From positions 5,270,001 to 5,334,000 of the forward strand of contig NGZR01000001.1 of the NCBI GenBank assembly GCA_002197995.1: a stretch of DNA of 64,000 nucleotides. The letters are read 5' to 3'. Positions 9,452 to 20,831 of this stretch are shown here, in pieces. Source of the DNA: Gaeumannomyces sp. JS-464. Its lineage: Eukaryota > Ascomycota > Sordariomycetes > Magnaporthales > Magnaporthaceae. Position numbers and translations under genes: made by a program. The number at the start of each line of letters is the position of its first letter. Position 1 is the first letter of the stretch. Under the pieces are notes generated by a model. That model made no database searches. It was not told the origin of the DNA and worked only from the letters and a program-made list of their open reading frames with translations.

Positions 9452-11061
9452 TCAAATCTTAAAGCCATCCGTCCTCTCCTTGAACAAGCCCTCTGGGTCC
9501 ACTTCGTCTCTAACCCCACGTGCCAGGGCCTGGTTCTCCGACCTTAGCCTGCCAAAATAATCTTGCCGGTAGTAACCGTCGTTAGCAAACAGGGGCGGGT
9601 ATACGTTAGGCAGCGTCCCGTTTCCTGTTAGGGCCAGGGTCCGCTCTCTCACGCCGCCGTACGTGGCCTGCATTGCCTGGTCCACGGCTGGCCGATCCGC
9701 CTGGAGCAAAAAGCTGTAATTGTACTCGATAATGACCCGGTCTGCGTCCTCGTCAAGTTCCAGAAAGTCCCCACCCTTTGATCTAGCCACGGCTGCCATC
9801 GACCGCGGGATGGGCTGGTAGGCGGTGCTGGCGATCAATCCCGGCACGGTGAGGACGGTTTTGGACATGGCGCGCCAGTGCGCATGCATGTCCTCGAGGC
9901 CGCGAGGCCTGGGTCTCCGGCGCCAGCGCCCGGGCTGGATGCCGACGGCTCAGGCAAAGGAACGGTCTCGGTCCCGATGGTGTACACGCTGCCCCGGACC
10001 ACGGCCCAGTTGTTCCAGCCGACCAGCTGGCTCATGCTGCGCGTCTTGCAGGTGTTGCTGAATGGCCTGATGGCGGTGAAGTTGTCGAACACGCCCGGCG
10101 GCGGAGTCTGGCCGTTGTAGTACAGGAACATGGTCCAGAGGTTGATAGTGCCCAGCCCCGCGCGCTCGGCTGTGAGGATTATGCCGGCCTTGGGGTCGGG
10201 GTAGTTGACGGTAAAGTCGCGGACGGCACGGAGCAGGGCGGCGTCGGTGGAGGGAGTCGAGTTGAAGAAATAGCTGCCGCCCCAGACAAGCCCCTGAGGG
10301 TAAACCTGCACCACGAAGGCGATTACGATCCCGAACCTGTTGCCTCCCCCTTGAAGTGCCTTGAAGAGAGATGGATGGGACGCCCGGGTAACCGTGACAA
10401 TGGAAGCGTTCGCTAACACTAATTCGTAGGCCACGACGCTGTTGGCTGCCCACCCATATTCGGTCGACATGAAACTCAGGCCGCCTAGGTGAGAGAGGAG
10501 TTAGGATGTCAGTTCCGGAATGTCTGTGTCCTAAAATCCACTGCATGCCCAAAGATGCCTCAACGTACCTCCCAGCATGTAGCCTCCCACGCCCACGTTT
10601 CCAAGACGGCCGCCCACTGCGGTATAACCCGTCTCATCGAGCTTAGCAGCGACCTCATCCCACCTGTTGCCCGGGCCTATCCGGGCAGTCTGCGTGGCGG
10701 CATCGAGCACAACTTGGTTCAGTTTGTCTGTCGAGATCAGTGGTCCGCCGCTGATGCTTGCGTAGTACAGGTTCGGGTTGTGGCCGCCCGACTTGACAGC
10801 GAAGCTTTCGTTGCTGCTGCGGAGCGCTGAAACGACCTGGGAAACCTCTGCCGCCGAGCTGGGGTAGATGATACACTCGGGGAGGAGCTTGCCGCATCCA
10901 GTGGACCAGTATTCGGTATGCTCCAGGTTGTATTTGGCGGACAAGCGAGCGGCGATTTCCAGGGAAGGTGCTGAGGCAGTGAGGGTGCTACACACACCAC
11001 AGAGCGTCAACTGGGGCAGCAAAGCCACTGCCAGGGCTATCTCTTTGTAATGTCGAATCAT
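9452..11061 (-). CDS. Secreted FAD-linked oxidoreductase (berberine-bridge-enzyme type)
   Basis: An oxidase of the FAD-binding type 4 / BBE-like family, many of whose fungal members tailor secondary metabolites. The N-terminus is a signal-peptide-like hydrophobic stretch (residues 1-22). The FAD domain follows with the conserved SGGHNPN; H94 is the usual site of covalent FAD attachment. An intron at 10568-10485 joins GGYMLGG to GLSFMSTEYGWA. The substrate domain has typical GGGNRFGIV and TMFLYYNG motifs, and the C-terminal block ends DPEGLF, as expected for BBE-like proteins. The frame changes once between about 9890 and 9960 (after VYTIGTET, before MHAHWRAMS); a single missing base would fix it. 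The gene lies 630 bp from the borosin gene and converges on it, so it is a candidate tailoring enzyme, though BBE oxidases are abundant in fungi and the association may be chance. Confidence 0.85.
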
Positions 11062-13242
11062 TGTTGATATTGGTCAGACCCGAACTTGGAAGGGAGGGGC
11101 GATAGTCCACAGAAGCGCTCGCTCTCCTGCTCTTCCTGATGGCAAGTCACTTATACTTGAATTTTACCAGCGGCTCTACTGACCCTAATCTAGCCTTCAA
11201 GAAGATGACGAAAGTCTTGCTTCTTTTGATCTAGCTACCAGCGTGTACCTTCCTATTCTGTGCCGAATCCACCCCGTCTTGTCATCACATCTCTACAGCC
11301 TGCATCCTCTTGCAGGTGTTTACGAGGTTTTTTTTTATCAAAGGGGGCCACGATAATTTCCAACTGCCCCCTGCGGGCCCCGCGAACTAACCATGACGAC
11401 GTCGCTCGCGATGGGATCAGCTCTGGGGGTTCGTGAGGGCAGACCCAGCAGTGGTCAACAGGAACTCCCTGCCGTTGGCACTGACACGGCAACCTGCATC
11501 GTGGGGGTAGGATCGTATGTAGGTCTGCGGAGCACCTGTTCTTTTTTGGTCCGCCTAGCGGCGCGGCGATAATGCACGACGGTGTATATTGCCCACGTCG
11601 ACCTCTCAGCGCCGAGCGGTGCGGCTGAATCTAAATCTCCGGTTCGCGCGAACGCCCAATATTCCCCGCCATGATGTAATCGCGGGACGGCTCGGCCTCC
11701 ATCTTGACCCCAGACGTGTCATTGATTCCGTCTTGGCAATTTATCGCGTCGGTCCGCGGCAAGCGTGGGTGGTCCTCGGAGCCATTATTGTCCACCGATG
11801 ATCGTGGCCGGCTTGACAAATCGTCACGGTATGTACGAGTCAGACCTGGGGGCCTGGCCCTGTTTGGTTCTCGTGAACGGGAAAGCAGATCGCGAGATCG
11901 TGTCGTATCAGCGGCGCGGATCGTGACCGAGCGCCATTGTTGCTGACTACCCTGTCAGTGTGGGGTGTGAGCTCCTTGGACCGAGTCGGTCACAATCATT
12001 AGCCGACCGAGACTGTAGGAACGGTGGAGGGGATTAAATTATAGCGTCCCTCACGGCGGTCTTGTCTGTGGGACGCTGGCATGTCTCCCGCCGCCACCCG
12101 CGCGTTGACGGGGTACATGCAGTTGGTCGGGATTGAGCCTCGGTAACTAAGCTCAGGTTTCCCCTCATATCTGAGATATGTGTTTCCTCTAAAGATCCTA
12201 TCAGATGGGAAAGCTTACATCTGCGATCCAGCATAAGAAGACGCTGGTGGTCATTATCAGGTGGGCTACTTTTAGGTTAATCCAACCCCAAACCCAGGAT
12301 TTTAGGATCATCAGGAAGTCATCAGAGGCAAGGCCCAATACCCACCGTTTGCTGAATGGGGTTAATATGCAAGAAGTGTGGCTAGCAATGAGACTCCTTT
12401 GGCCAAAAGCTAAGTATGTCAAGACGTGTTCTTAGAAGAGCCTGGTAGGTGAATTGATCGATGTCTGAAAAGCCTATTGCAGAATGTAATGAATATGGCC
12501 TGCCTCCAATCCTACCACAAACTCTTCGTTTGATTAATCGCCTTTTAGATTGGCCTTGAAGAAAATATTAACGTCTAAACTTCTATTGAACCTATGTGTG
12601 TGGGCTATGTCGACATGAGCTGAACTATCAATCCATTGTGAACAGTTCTATTTGTCAACCTACCGCCATGGTTTGAACGGCTAACGGTGTCTACTATGGA
12701 GAGCCTAGCCATTTCTTTTTGTTATCCGTCTTGCCGTGGAATCACTCTAATTTTCCAAGCCAAGTTATCGACTTTGCGCTCGCTCTCTGCTTGCTAATTA
12801 CCGGTATGGTTAATTAGCTATGAGTAACTAACTTGATCTATGACACCAGTGAAAATGGTAATAATATTGGAGGGATCTTGTTGCACGGTATGAAAACGTC
12901 AGTTCTGCGCCCGTGCGGTGGCGATGCCCGAGTTTGCCCATTCATGGTTGAGCTGGACTGCCTTCAGACCGAGCTAATGTGGTCTCGTGAAGTGAACTGA
13001 ACTGGGCTCTGCCCACGGGCGTACCGGCCAGCCACAAGGCATTCTTGACGGTTAGGTTGCCATTGAAAGTCCTCTCTTTGGCATTCCAAAACGCTAGCTT
13101 TTTCCGTGTTAAAAGGCCTATCTCGCCCTGTTATTCTGCGACTGGTTCCTACCTCAGTTCCCTGTCCCTTGACGCCGGTCAGGATGCTCCTCTCCCAACC
13201 GCCAATCGCCCTCAATCACTAGTCGAACTGGGCACTGATACC
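11062..13242. other. Intergenic region, 2.2 kb
   Basis: No supportable gene. From about 12200 to 12900 the sequence becomes more AT-rich than its surroundings, without a recognisable transposon protein. The first 200 bp upstream of 11061 should be the oxidase promoter. Confidence 0.45.
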
Positions 13243-14261
13243 ATGTCCGACATCAAATGTCAGGGATGGACCCTAGATCCTAACGACACGCGTGGGACAG
13301 CTAGCATTATCTGGTCGTGTGCTGCCACGATATTCCTCACAACCTGGGCAGCACACCACCCCGTGGTGAGCCAGACAGGGTTCAAGCATAGGCTCGCCAG
13401 ATTCGTCAGGTCCATTGCACTCCCCGAGTACCAAGCCTTTCACGCCATCGACCTTCTTATTGGCGCTCTGAAGCTACGCAACATTATTCGAATGCGTCCG
13501 GGCTGGAAGGATTGGAAGCTCTGCCAGGCGTTCCATGTGGTCGTTGGCGGGTGGGAGCTCGAGGAGACGACATACCAGCGGCGGCGGCCCCGAAAGCTGA
13601 TGGCGTGGATGGCCTTCGCCGCTGGCATGTTCCAAAGCACCTACACGTACGACGACTTTGCTGGACCCAAGATTGTTGCCCACAAGCAATATTCCAAGGT
13701 CAGCCCATCGACATTCGTCGACCTGGTCAAGATATCAAAGATCCTGAGCTCCGACGCGCCGTCGCGTATGTGGTCTGCGGGCTGAGCGTGTATGTCGCTT
13801 TATTCTGCTGTCCGCAGGTGGTCAAGGAGCCATCCCTCGTGGCCGCGAGTGGGACTCTGGGGACGACAAACCTGCCAAGTACTAAGCCCTCAACTTTAGA
13901 ATTGGACAGCCGGAAAAGCTACTTGCTCTGGGGCCTGATGGGAAGTGTTTGCGCGAGTGTTTACCTGGCGGCCTGGAATTACCCCTTTAATTCCGACATG
14001 GCCCGTTGGCTATGGCGCGGAAGCTCTATGGCCATGTTGCCCTTGACAATCCTGCAGCGGAGAATCGAACAGCGGGCGACTCGGATCGATAACAAATATC
14101 TCCCGTGGAAAACTTGGATCGCGTGGGAGCTTCTACTATTTTCGCTGGTGGTGCCACGGCTAATTCTCATTGGCGTTGGGTTCTGGGCGCTGGAGCTGAT
14201 GCCATCGGATGTCTATGACAAACCTCAATGGGAGTCGTACATCGGACACTTTGGTTCGTGA
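13243..14261 (+). CDS. Multi-pass membrane protein, shorter relative of the 3735-5786 product
   Basis: The start at 13243 (MSDIKCQGW) is chosen because the family-like segment begins just after it: DPNDTRGTASIIWSCAATIF, matching RGTWSILQSCLATLII in the 683-aa protein. Later parts also correspond: a middle block around VVVGGWEL versus VVMGGYTV, and a C-terminal set of helices. The central hydrophilic insert of the longer protein is almost absent, so this product is about half its length (about 339 aa). One frame change is needed near 13726-13727, where an extra G in a GG run joins STFVDL to GQDIKDPELRR. The alternative is a GTATGT...CCGCAG intron at 13766-13817, but it leaves the wrong reading phase. 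Function is unknown; it is probably in an internal or plasma membrane. Confidence 0.65.
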
Positions 14262-14357
14262 CAGCGGCAAACAAATGGGGAAGGCTGCCGTGCAGAAACG
14301 TTGATCAAAATAATATCTAATTCCAACCACTGTGTTGCTAGACGCTGGAGCAAGAGG

Positions 14358-14621
14358 CCACCCCGACCAAAAAAAAGTCTGGACTGCAAAAAGTTCAACT
14401 GCTGCACTCACAGCCAAAACATGGAAATTAAATAAGATTGTAATAAAAATAAGTAGCTAAAAAATCTGCATCTGGATTTTGTAAAGCAACTTTTTTCCTT
14501 TGTAAAATTGGTCGTTTTGCCGGAGCTATAGTCGATTGAAAATGGCGAGTTTGTATGTTTTATGGGAAGATTCGGGGCGAATTACTGATTTGCAGTCCAG
14601 ACTTTTTTTTGGTCGGGGTGG
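14358..14621. mobile_element. 264-bp MITE-like element with perfect 33-bp terminal inverted repeats
   Basis: Positions 14358-14390 and 14589-14621 are exact reverse complements over 33 bp, with outer ends CCACCCCGACC and GGTCGGGGTGG. Both sides are flanked by AGG (14355-14357 and 14622-14624), a possible 3-bp target-site duplication. The interior is AT-rich and has no coding capacity. Size, termini and lack of genes fit a non-autonomous DNA element. I cannot assign a superfamily, and no second copy is visible in this window. Confidence 0.7.
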
Positions 14622-14624
14622 AGG

Positions 14625-15525
14625 CATGGGCACGGGACTGCGTGTTTGCACTACAGTGCATTCACCTGCGAGCTCGCTCCATTGTGTGGAACGTCGAATC
14701 GAGGAAAATCGGCCGTTGATTTTTGAAACGATGATGAATGGAGCAACACTCTGTCCCTCCAGGAATCGACGGCTGTGGCTGAGGAGGTGTGCTCGGTGCC
14801 GAATGAAGGCGTGCCTGGATGATGTCAGGACCAATGTCGGAGCCGTCGGTCAAATATTGAATGCTTCATGCCAATACAAATGCTGCGCAAACCAGTCGGC
14901 TGCGCCTGACAGATTCCCAGCGCTGCTCCTGCGACAAAAGGTCAAAGATGGCACACCTGGTGCTCGCCAGCCTGCATCGACGCTGTCAGCCAAGCATTGG
15001 TCTGCGGCGAAGCAGACGGTTCTGGAAGGCACGATTTCGTCATGGGGAGGGATTCCAAACGGCCCCAAGTGGAAAAAAGAACAAAAAAAAGGGTGTGGTG
15101 GCGAATCCAAAGGATCGACACCGCAGCTGGAGGGAATTCATTAGCACGATTGGGTGACGGCTTGATTCCATTTAGCGGGTGCTTACGCCCGTGCTTTGTG
15201 TGCACAGGGCGCAGCACATCCACATGGAGACCTTGCATTCCCCGTAAAAAAAACGGCCGCAGCGTGGTCACGATGAAGTCATGCGCCATGGCCAAAAAAG
15301 GCTCGGTGGTGTGACCGTTTATGGTTTCTTGGTCAATCTGGCACTCTGGTTAAAAGCAGGCAGTCTGTCAAGCCTCTCATGATTTTGGGTTAGCGAACTC
15401 GAACCATCAAAACCAATCCAAGCCAAAGCAATCCATCCGCACCCAGACAGACCCAACCTCGCTGGTCCAGCGACAAGCTCACAGAGCCCAACAACACCCG
15501 AGCGTCCAAACACACAACGCGCATA
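14625..15525. other. Intergenic region
   Basis: Several overlapping frames of 60-200 codons exist, but none has a conserved motif, signal peptide or repeat pattern, so I call no gene. The final part contains A/C-rich leader-like sequence before 15526. Confidence 0.4.
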
Positions 15526-16056
15526 ATGTACATCCCGACTTCAGAACAAGCAGCAGAGGCTGTCCGCCTCGTGGCGCGGCAGACCTACTACCCAGATCAG
15601 CGCCGACGGTACATCCACCCCGGCGCGATATTCGGTATCGCCGCTGCTGGTCTCGCGGTCATCATGGTGGTGCTCTGCTGCCTCCTTTCGCGCAGGCGCC
15701 GCAGCAGGAGAGCCATGGTGGCCGGCGGGACGGCTCCGGCACACAACTGGGGAGGAGGCTGGAACGTCCATAACAACAACAACAGCAACAAGCCCAACGT
15801 CGCCCAGCAAAACGGAGGAGGCTACTACAACCCGGGCTCGACGGCGCCTCCGCCCTACCCCCCGCCCCAGCCGCAGGCCGGCGGGCCCACGCCCATGGCT
15901 CCGGCTTACACGGCGACGCACCACGGCGGGCCAGGGCCACAACGCCGACTACTACGGCTCGACGAACCCGACACCCGAGGTGACGGGCTTGCACAACCAG
16001 AGCAATGGGAGATGGTAGTTGATCATCGAAAACGGGGTGAGAGGAAGGGGATGTGA
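15526..16056 (+). CDS. Small single-pass membrane protein with Pro-rich tail (RCR-like architecture)
   Basis: The N-terminal 32 residues are polar, followed by one strong transmembrane helix (AIFGIAAAGLAVIMVVLCCLL, about residues 34-54) and a basic stop-transfer RRRRSRRA. The cytoplasmic tail is rich in Asn, Pro and Gly and carries a PPPY motif (APPPYPPP) of the type recognised by WW-domain ubiquitin ligases. This layout resembles yeast Rcr1/Rcr2, but the similarity is architectural only. From about 15935 a different frame reads more naturally (ADYYGSTNPTPEVTGLHN, stop near 16017), so the true C-terminus may differ from the one given. Confident that it is a gene, not about its role. Confidence 0.6.
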   Translation: MYIPTSEQAAEAVRLVARQTYYPDQRRRYIHPGAIFGIAAAGLAVIMVVLCCLLSRRRRSRRAMVAGGTAPAHNWGGGWNVHNNNNSNKPNVAQQNGGGYYNPGSTAPPPYPPPQPQAGGPTPMAPAYTATHHGGPGPQRRLLRLDEPDTRGDGLAQPEQWEMVVDHRKRGERKGM

Positions 16057-16377
16057 TAAGGGGCGCTATTGTGTGGATCGTGCTGCCTGACCGCACTGAT
16101 ATTCTGGATTTGCACGCGACATTTTCTCCATACCCATCTGTTTCTTCTTGTATTATTTACACTGTAACTATCACCAGCGACATTAGACTATTACGACGCA
16201 CACGCCAATGGTAAATAAATAATCCTACACGTATTTAAAGTGTCTATTTGACGGAGAAATTCTCGTCGAGTGCATCCCAATATGCGACAAGGGAGGGAGG
16301 GCCGATGTTGGTGACCTATGGAGGGGCAGAATGGAGATAGGGTGGGGAACATGTCGCATTAACGTCAAACACCCAAA

Positions 16378-16448
16378 GCGTGTGTGGTTTAAGGGTAAAA
16401 TCCATCGTTGCCATCGATGGGCTCCCGGTTCGAGTCCGGGCACACGCA
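16378..16448 (+). tRNA. tRNA-Gly (anticodon GCC)
   Basis: A 71-nt cloverleaf can be drawn. The acceptor stem is GCGTGTG paired with CACACGC plus discriminator A. The D-arm begins TGGTTTAAGGG (A box). The anticodon stem CATCG/CGATG encloses loop TTGCCAT. The T-arm CCCGG/CCGGG has loop TTCGAGT (B box GGTTCGAGTCC). No intron and no encoded CCA. Confidence 0.95.
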
Positions 16449-16456
16449 AGCCTTCA

Positions 16457-16462
16457 TTTTTT
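16457..16462 (+). terminator. Pol III T6 terminator
   Basis: Six consecutive T residues start 9 nt after the tRNA 3' end, the usual signal for RNA polymerase III termination. Confidence 0.8.
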
Positions 16463-19096
16463 GCTCTTCTCGCCCTTTTCCCACTAGAGATTTTTGACAC
16501 GCGAATTCCGACCGCTTTGATCTCATCCTTCTTTTACCCAAGGGTGCCATTCTCCCCTCTTCCCCGCGATCTCTTTTTTTCTTCGGCCTTCACCCCATCA
16601 CCGACAGCCAAGCACATTTTCCGAGCTGATGACGTCATGGGTCAGGCCAGGCCCTACATTGCGTCGCCGCCCACCTTCTTGATACGAACATATCAAACAC
16701 CTTGGGCCGTGAGTAAACGCCAAGAACCAAAGATAAGGAGCCATGACCCGTTGCTAGTTGTTACTTTCCATCAGAGGTTACTACCCGCTCATCCGGTTAT
16801 AACTTGAGGGTGTGGTTGAGGATCGGCGCCAACGTCGCTGGATCTCGACCTCGACGTTTAATCTTCGCTTCTGCGTTGTGATGCAAGTAGGGTTCGTCAG
16901 CCCGCTCGCTGGCACCCCGCAGCTTTAAAACTCTCCGTCGAGGCAGGGTCTGACGATCATGGCCGCCAGTCAATATCCGCCACCTTGGCCAGCGAGGGCC
17001 GTGTTATCTCCTGCGAATCGAGAAAAGTATCATACAGTGAGAGAGGCCTAGACCGCGGCTTCAGTTTTGCCAACTTTGCTTCGTCGACATGCAGATTGGT
17101 GAATGAAGATCTCTGAGGGTGCCAACGTCATGATCGGCACCCCAGATTGCACTGCCTACGATGGTGCTACTCTGTCGCCGCGTCTGACAAGCACGTCGAG
17201 TCGCCTCAGTAGTTCGAGGGGCGCAGAGGCTGCCAGACCTGGGGGATGTCACACAAAATTCCGTATTGCTGGCCATCACGATGTTGGCATTGGCGCCATC
17301 AACATCGCGAGCATCTCGCTTCGGCGACAGCGGAGGGAAAGGATCGCCGTGATCGTTTTTCTATTTAACTCGACGAGTCTCCTGTGACCGTAGCGTTCAT
17401 GAACGTGTTTCTGGCGCCACGCACAAGCACAGAGCAGGATCAAAAGCTATCGACCAAGCAGTAGCCCAACGACCAGACGAGAACACGCCTCGTTATCTTG
17501 ACACTACCGAAATAGAATGTCTCCCAAGTAGGTACCTCTGTTTCTAGGTCACGCAAAGGCCCTTGCGTAGGCCCTTGATGTTGGTAGTTGGGGAAGAAGC
17601 TTCACTCTGGAGCACAAGACTCTTGGTCCGATGCTGACTATCCGTGGCTTGGTTTCACAGCCGTCGCTTCTCGCTCTCCAATCTTTCGCCGCCAAGAGGG
17701 CCGGGAACCGGGTCATGGGCGCCCGAGATGGGAACTAGCGTTGCTCGTTTGCGCTCGACGGCGACGGCCTCGACGCTGGGCAAGATGCCCGTTGTTGAGG
17801 TGCAGCAGCATCTTCCGCCCCCTATCTGGGGTCGCACCACGGTCAACCGCGTCTAGCCGTCTCGTCTGTTATCGGACGGGGTTGGCCCTGGGCGAAAGCT
17901 TCAGAATTTCCCCGTAGGGCCTGAGCCAAGAAAGAATACCAACTGTTGAGGCGTGGAGGTGGCGGCGATGGCGGCAATGGTTGCTTGTCTCCTCTCCTTT
18001 TACGTTTGCGTTTTTCAGTTTTTCATCGCACAGAAAACTGAAATGTTTCGCAGAAAAGCCCGCAATCGCGCGGATACAGAACGATCGTATCGCTCTCTAG
18101 TCCATCTGCGCTGCTTTGTAACCGCTAAGTTGGGAAGGGACGGGTTCGTCGCGTCTCGCTGCGGTTGCATCTAGATTTTGCCTTTCGGCGCCGCCTTGGC
18201 CAACCGCCAACAACAGCAGAATAGGGTTTGCCAATAGCTGCCGAAAAGGGAAGCCCGTTGCCCGAGCTGCACTCCGGATTGGGTGCCCGCGCCGGCGGCC
18301 CGGCACTGGGCATGCTCGGGCGTTTGGCGCGGACGGGTGACATACAGAACGCTGACCTGCGGCTTCTTTCCCATCTCTGTGCTGCTTCTCCACAGAGGTG
18401 ACGCAGAGGCCGTCTCTGCCCCGCGCCGCGAGGCTGCGCAGTCCCAGCCTGGGCCTGTCGGGGTCGCGGCGGGTTGCTTGCCAGGCTACGTCTGCCCTAT
18501 ATTATAGCCTTCCTATGCGTGTCGAGGCTCCTGGCGTCGTTTGCGATTCGTCTCGCAATTATTGGGATGACGATATGAGCACGCGCGCCCGCTCAGGCAT
18601 CGGCGGCCATCCCAGGGCCCGGGCGGCTTTCCCGGCGCGGGGTTGAACCGGGCTGTGCGTAATTATTTTCTTCCGAGCAAGGGCCTCTCCTGCAGAGGGG
18701 GAGTTCGCCATTGCTGAGACGCACGTCGCTGACGACGTTGTCGCCGCCTGGTCGCTTCTTCCATATATCTCGACGTCTTCTCAAACCTCGGAGCATCTGG
18801 CCCTCCTACCTCTACCTCATACCAAGCCGTTAGCCCCCACGGTAGAAGTCACAGAGAGTCCCTACCTTCGTCGCCGCCCGTCGACCGGGCACCATCCATT
18901 CTAGCTCACAGGAGAGCACCGCAGGTGAGGACTCGTCATGGTGGTGTATACCGCTTCTCATCCGTGGTCCACATCTCGGTGGCCTTCACAGCTCCCGCCC
19001 CGCCCACCCACCCTTGCTAGTCTCCAAGGACATCTAACCCCTGACATATAAGTGGTTTAGTACTTTAATTTGCAAGTTCCGATACGCTCTACCAAC
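16463..19096. other. Gene-poor region, 2.6 kb
   Basis: No frame here carries a motif I can support; the candidates are short and overlap one another on both strands. Around 18900-19090 is the likely promoter and leader of the fasciclin gene, with an AT-rich CATATAAG near 19044. Confidence 0.45.
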
Positions 19097-20831
19097 ATGA
19101 GGACCGCCGTTGCGATCTCGGTCCTGGCCGCGGCCTCGTCGGCCTTCGTGTTCCCCAACCCTGGGCTGTTCCGGAAGCCCGAGTTGCAGGCCCAGCGGGT
19201 GGTCTCGTCGACTCGCGAGACCTTCGAGTACATCTCGCATTGCATGCAGACGGCCGCCGAGTACAGCAAGGAGACGCTCGAGGAGATCTTTGGAGCCGAG
19301 GAGCGCCAGCTCGAGGGATCCGGGCATCATCACCCGCCGCCGCCGCCGCCGCACCACCCTCGTCCTCCGCCGAGGAAGCCAGAGGACCCCCACAGGCCTG
19401 GTCATGGCAAGCCCGGCGGCCCCGGAAAGAAGCCGGGGAAGAAGCCCGGTGATGGAGGAGGTGATGGAGGCGACGGGGGCGAAGGCGGCAGTGGAGGCAG
19501 GAATCCCGGCTACCCCGGCGACGGCAGCCAGCCCGGCTACCCTGGGAGTCCCGAGCAGCCGTACCTCCCGCCCAACTCCACCAACTCGACCATCTGGGAC
19601 CTGATCTCCAACGGCAAGTACACGACCAAGTTCTACAAGCTGGCGTCCAAGTACGAGAGTGTCATTCGGATCCTGAACAGCACTAGAACAAATATCACCG
19701 TCTTCATCCCTGCCGACGACAACTTCTACTTCCCCGGCAGTGGGAACGACAAGGACAAGAAGAGCCACAGCAGCGACAAGGACAACAAGAACAGCCCGTC
19801 CAGCGAGTTCGTTGAGGACACCCTTCTGTACCACATCACATGGGGACATCACATGGTCTCTGACCTCGTCCATCGACACACCCTGACGACTGCCTACAAC
19901 GAGACCTGGCTTGGCAGCCGCCCCCAGAGGCTGCGCAACCGCGTCGGGCTGTTTGGTGGAGTCCGCATGAACTTCTTTAGCAAGGTTATGGGCGCCAACA
20001 TTGTAAGTTCCTGTTCCACTCGCTTCGTTCCTCCTGACATTTCAGGGGCCCTACCGCCTTCCTTGACGAAAAGTAGCCTAACCCAACTTCTCCTTCCAGC
20101 GTGCCAAGAACGGCGTCGTTCACGTCATCAATGCTCCGCTCTTCCCGCCGCCGCCCACCGCCAAGATCATCTCGCTCATCCCGGAGCGCTTCGACCGCTT
20201 CGTCAAGGCGCTCAACCAGACCGAGTTCGTCGGCTACTTCCAGGACCTGGCCCTCAATGGCACCACCATCTTCGCGCCGACCAACCACGCGTTTGAGCGC
20301 ATGGGCTCCGAGGCCAATGCGTTCCTGTTCAAGTCGGGCAAGAAGAACCGCAAGTACCTCAATGCGCTGCTCAAGTACCACGTCGTCGCCAACAACACGC
20401 TCTACAGCGACGCCTTCTACCAGGACCGCCGCCGCGGGCGCAAGAAGAGAAAGGGCAGCGGCGACTCGTCTGTCGTCGGCCATCAGTTCACCATCCCCGA
20501 CGACGGCTCCGACGAGCCCCGCAACGTCCGCGTCTCGCTGCCCACGCTCCTCGGCAGGTCGAGTGTCTCGGTCGACATCAACAACCTCGGCGGCTGGAGG
20601 CGCCTGACCATCAATGGCTATGCCCCCATCACCGTGACCGACGTCATCTCCAAGGAGGGCGTGATCCACGTCGTCGCGCGCGTCCTCGTCCCGCCCAAGA
20701 AGGGCTCGTCGGCCGTCGAGTCCGAGGAGGGCGACGGCGAGATCAGTGTCGAGGAGCTCAAGGAGCGCCTGGATGACTACCTTGACGAGGACGACGAGTC
20801 CAACGGCGACGAGTGGGATAACGACCTGTGA
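19097..20831 (+). CDS. Secreted fasciclin (FAS1) domain protein
   Basis: Two exons, 19097-20002 and 20100-20831, give 545 aa with an in-frame splice (GAN-I then RAKNGVV). The start MRTAVAISVLAAASSAFV is a clear signal peptide; a longer in-frame start at 19070 would spoil it. After a His/Pro-rich stretch (HHHPPPPPPHH) and a Gly-rich linker there are two FAS1 units. The first starts near SNGKYTTKFYKLAS with the typical ITVFIPADDNF. The second, mostly in exon 2, has TTIFAPTNHAFERM and LLKYHVVANNTLYSD. FAS1 domains act in cell-surface adhesion. The C-terminus is strongly acidic (EDDESNGDEWDNDL) with no hydrophobic GPI-attachment tail, so the protein is probably secreted or wall-associated rather than GPI-anchored. 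Confidence 0.9.

Noticed and set aside
13766..13817. Canonical-looking GTATGT...CCGCAG intron in the second membrane protein
   Set aside because: Using it gives the wrong phase and an early stop, while reading through it in the other frame gives a hydrophobic family-like helix.
19034..19879. 281-aa minus-strand frame opposite the fasciclin exon
   Set aside because: Val/Leu/Arg low-complexity shadow of the Gly/Pro-rich linker on the plus strand.
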